Source: Rubrivivax sp. (GTDB lineage: Bacteria; Pseudomonadota; Gammaproteobacteria; Burkholderiales; Burkholderiaceae_C). Taken from it: a stretch of 64,000 nucleotides of DNA. The position numbers and the translations under genes are program-made. The notes under the pieces are model-generated. The model saw only the letters and a program-made list of their open reading frames with translations, had not been told where the DNA came from and made no database searches. Positions 62,651 to 64,000 of this stretch are shown here, one piece after another. The DNA lies in NCBI GenBank assembly GCA_030681795.1, contig JAUXRG010000016.1, positions 1 through 64,000 on the forward strand, written 5' to 3'. Each line of letters begins with the position of its first letter. The first letter of the stretch is position 1.

Positions 62651-63394
62651 ATGGCCGAGCGAAAAGATGTCGAAATGTGCCTGCAGGCGTTGCTGCAGCC
62701 CGAGGCGTTCAAGGATTATGGGCCGAACGGTCTGCAGGTCGAGGGGGCCCGCGAGGTGCGCCACATCGTCTCGGGCGTGACGGCGAGCCTGGCCTTCATC
62801 GACCGGGCCATCGCCGCCGGCGCCGACACGCTGCTCGTGCACCACGGGCTGTTCTGGCGCGGGCAGGACGGCCGGCTCACCGGCTGGCTGGCCGCGCGCG
62901 TGCGCCGGCTGATGGCCGCGAACCTGAACCTCTTCGCCTACCACCTGCCGCTGGACGCGCATGCCGAGTTCGGCAACAACGCCCAGCTCGGTCTGCGCCT
63001 GGGCCTGGTGGCCGATGCACGCTTCGGCGAGCAGGATCTGGGTTTCATGGCCCCCGCGGCGACTTCCTTGGAGGTCTTGCGAGTCGCGGCGCAGTGCCAG
63101 CTCGGCCGTGAGCCGCTGGCGGTGCCGGGCGACGGCCGCACGCTGCGCCGCGTGGCCTGGTGCACAGGCGGGGCGCAGGGCTACTTCGAGGCCGCCATCG
63201 AGGCCGGCGCCGACGCCTTTCTCACCGGCGAGATCTCCGAGCCGCAGGCCCACCTGGCGCGCGAGACCGGGGTGGCTTTCATCGCCTGCGGCCACCACGC
63301 CACCGAGCGTTTCGGCGCGCCGGCGGTGGCCGCGCATGTGGCCGCGCAGTTCGGGCTGACGCACGAGTTCATCGACGTGGAGAACCCGGCATGA
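62651..63394 (+). CDS. Nif3-like dinuclear metal centre protein
   Basis: The 247-residue protein matches the NIF3/YbgI family, toroidal hexamers with a dimetal site: YGPNGLQVEG, LLVHHGLFW (H-H ligands), YHLPLDAH (D/H) and ACGHHATERFG with E and H. In E. coli YbgI acts as a GTP cyclohydrolase-like or metal-dependent hydrolase of uncertain role. ATG 62651 matches the family start; ATG 62642 and GTG 62609 are also in frame. The stop overlaps pdxA (ATGA). Confidence 0.9.
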   Translation: MAERKDVEMCLQALLQPEAFKDYGPNGLQVEGAREVRHIVSGVTASLAFIDRAIAAGADTLLVHHGLFWRGQDGRLTGWLAARVRRLMAANLNLFAYHLPLDAHAEFGNNAQLGLRLGLVADARFGEQDLGFMAPAATSLEVLRVAAQCQLGREPLAVPGDGRTLRRVAWCTGGAQGYFEAAIEAGADAFLTGEISEPQAHLARETGVAFIACGHHATERFGAPAVAAHVAAQFGLTHEFIDVENPA

Positions 63395-64000
63395 ACCCCA
63401 TCGTGGTGACCATGGGCGACGCCGCGGGCATCGGCCCGGAGATCATCGTGCGGGCCTTTCAGCGCGGCGAGCTGGCCGATGCGGTGGTGATCGGCGATGT
63501 GGACGTGCTGCGCCGCGCCGGCCCTGCGATGACGGCGCGGATCGAGCATCCCGCCGATCTGCCCCAGGTGCCACCGGGCTGCCTGCCGGTGATCGCGCCG
63601 CCGGGCCTGCCAGCGGGCTTGGCGGCGCTGCCCCTGGGTGTGGTCGACGCGCGCAACGGCGCGGCCGCCGCGCGCTGCATCGAGCACGCCGTGCGCCTGG
63701 TCCGGGCCGGCCAGGCCGCGGCCATCGTCACCGCGCCGATCCACAAGGAAGCCTTCGCCGCCGCCGGCGTGCCCTACCCGGGCCACACCGAGATGCTGCA
63801 GGCGCTGGCCGCCGAGCCGGGTGCCGCGCCGCCACCGGTGCGCATGATGCTGGCCAATGCGGAGCTGCGCGTGGTGCTGGTGACGATCCATCTGGCTTTG
63901 CGCCGGGCCATAGAGGCGGTGACCTTCGACGCCGTGCTGCACACGCTGCGCATCGCCCAGCGCGCGGCCGTGGGCTGGGGGCAGACGCAACCCCGCATCG
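63391..64000 (+). CDS. pdxA: 4-hydroxythreonine-4-phosphate dehydrogenase PdxA (3' end cut by window edge)
   Basis: About 203 codons of PdxA are present from ATG 63391: VTMGDAAGIGPEIIVRAF, ARNGAAAARCIEHAVRL, IVTAPIHKEAF, PYPGHTEML with a metal His, and VTIHLALRRA. The enzyme oxidises 4-phosphohydroxythreonine in pyridoxal phosphate synthesis. Its start overlaps the Nif3-like gene (ATGA). The C-terminal third lies beyond the window. Confidence 0.94.
   Translation, partial: MNPIVVTMGDAAGIGPEIIVRAFQRGELADAVVIGDVDVLRRAGPAMTARIEHPADLPQVPPGCLPVIAPPGLPAGLAALPLGVVDARNGAAAARCIEHAVRLVRAGQAAAIVTAPIHKEAFAAAGVPYPGHTEMLQALAAEPGAAPPPVRMMLANAELRVVLVTIHLALRRAIEAVTFDAVLHTLRIAQRAAVGWGQTQPRI

Overview
The window is a GC-rich chromosomal segment of a betaproteobacterium. 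It most likely belongs to the order Burkholderiales, near the Comamonadaceae or the Rubrivivax/Leptothrix group. The evidence is codon usage dominated by G/C in third positions, a complete mraZ-to-ftsZ cell-wall and division cluster with lpxC downstream, divergent rne and rluC, and a GC-rich intergenic repeat of a type I associate with Comamonadaceae. I saw no insertion sequence, CRISPR array, prophage or tRNA gene.

Layout. 1-6653: the 5' part of rne on the minus strand with a ~600-base leader, then rluC and a tightly coupled run (HAD phosphatase, Rieske protein, SppA-type peptidase, phosphatidylserine decarboxylase, EamA transporter). 6717-21341: a divergent catabolic island. On the minus strand are a dipeptide-type ABC importer, diaminopropionate ammonia-lyase, an L-type carbamoylase/M20 hydrolase and a D-carbamoylase. 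On the plus strand are a D-aminoacylase, an MlrC/M81 protein, an M20 deacylase and an amidase. Most junctions are ATGA overlaps, and the set looks like one system for importing and dismantling N-blocked, D-configured or ureido amino acids or peptides. 21392-27906: TerC and NhaR divergent around a palindrome, a ribosome-associated inhibitor/BI-1/zinc-ribbon group, tdk with an isolated ureE, the RNase P RNA gene, and a Bcr/CflA transporter. 28020-35448: an alpha-carbonic anhydrase broken by a frameshift in a G7 run, then a minus-strand copper-handling cluster (Sco, two NosL-type proteins, a small membrane protein, a MacB/LolCDE-like ABC pair and a Cys/His-rich polytopic membrane protein), and a divergent periplasmic rhodanese behind an FNR-like site. 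35568-52902: the dcw cluster from mraZ to ftsZ, gene-complete and intact, with a good sigma-70 promoter and a 10-bp-phased MraZ operator. 52903-60200: about 7 kb of accessory genes between ftsZ and lpxC (hemerythrin-PAS protein, BON fragment, phospholipase D lipoprotein, internally deleted AI-2E protein, three signalling genes, a small lipoprotein). 60258-64000: lpxC, a small membrane protein, a DegS-like protease, a Nif3-like protein and the start of pdxA.

The strongest leads are the divergent peptide/D-amino-acid island, the NosL-Sco-ABC cluster, the carbonic anhydrase frameshift at a slippery heptamer, a low-GC codon patch inside rsmH, and a repeat whose hairpin arm carries the ribosome-binding site of the phosphatase gene. 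All functions are inferred from sequence reading alone; no database search was run.
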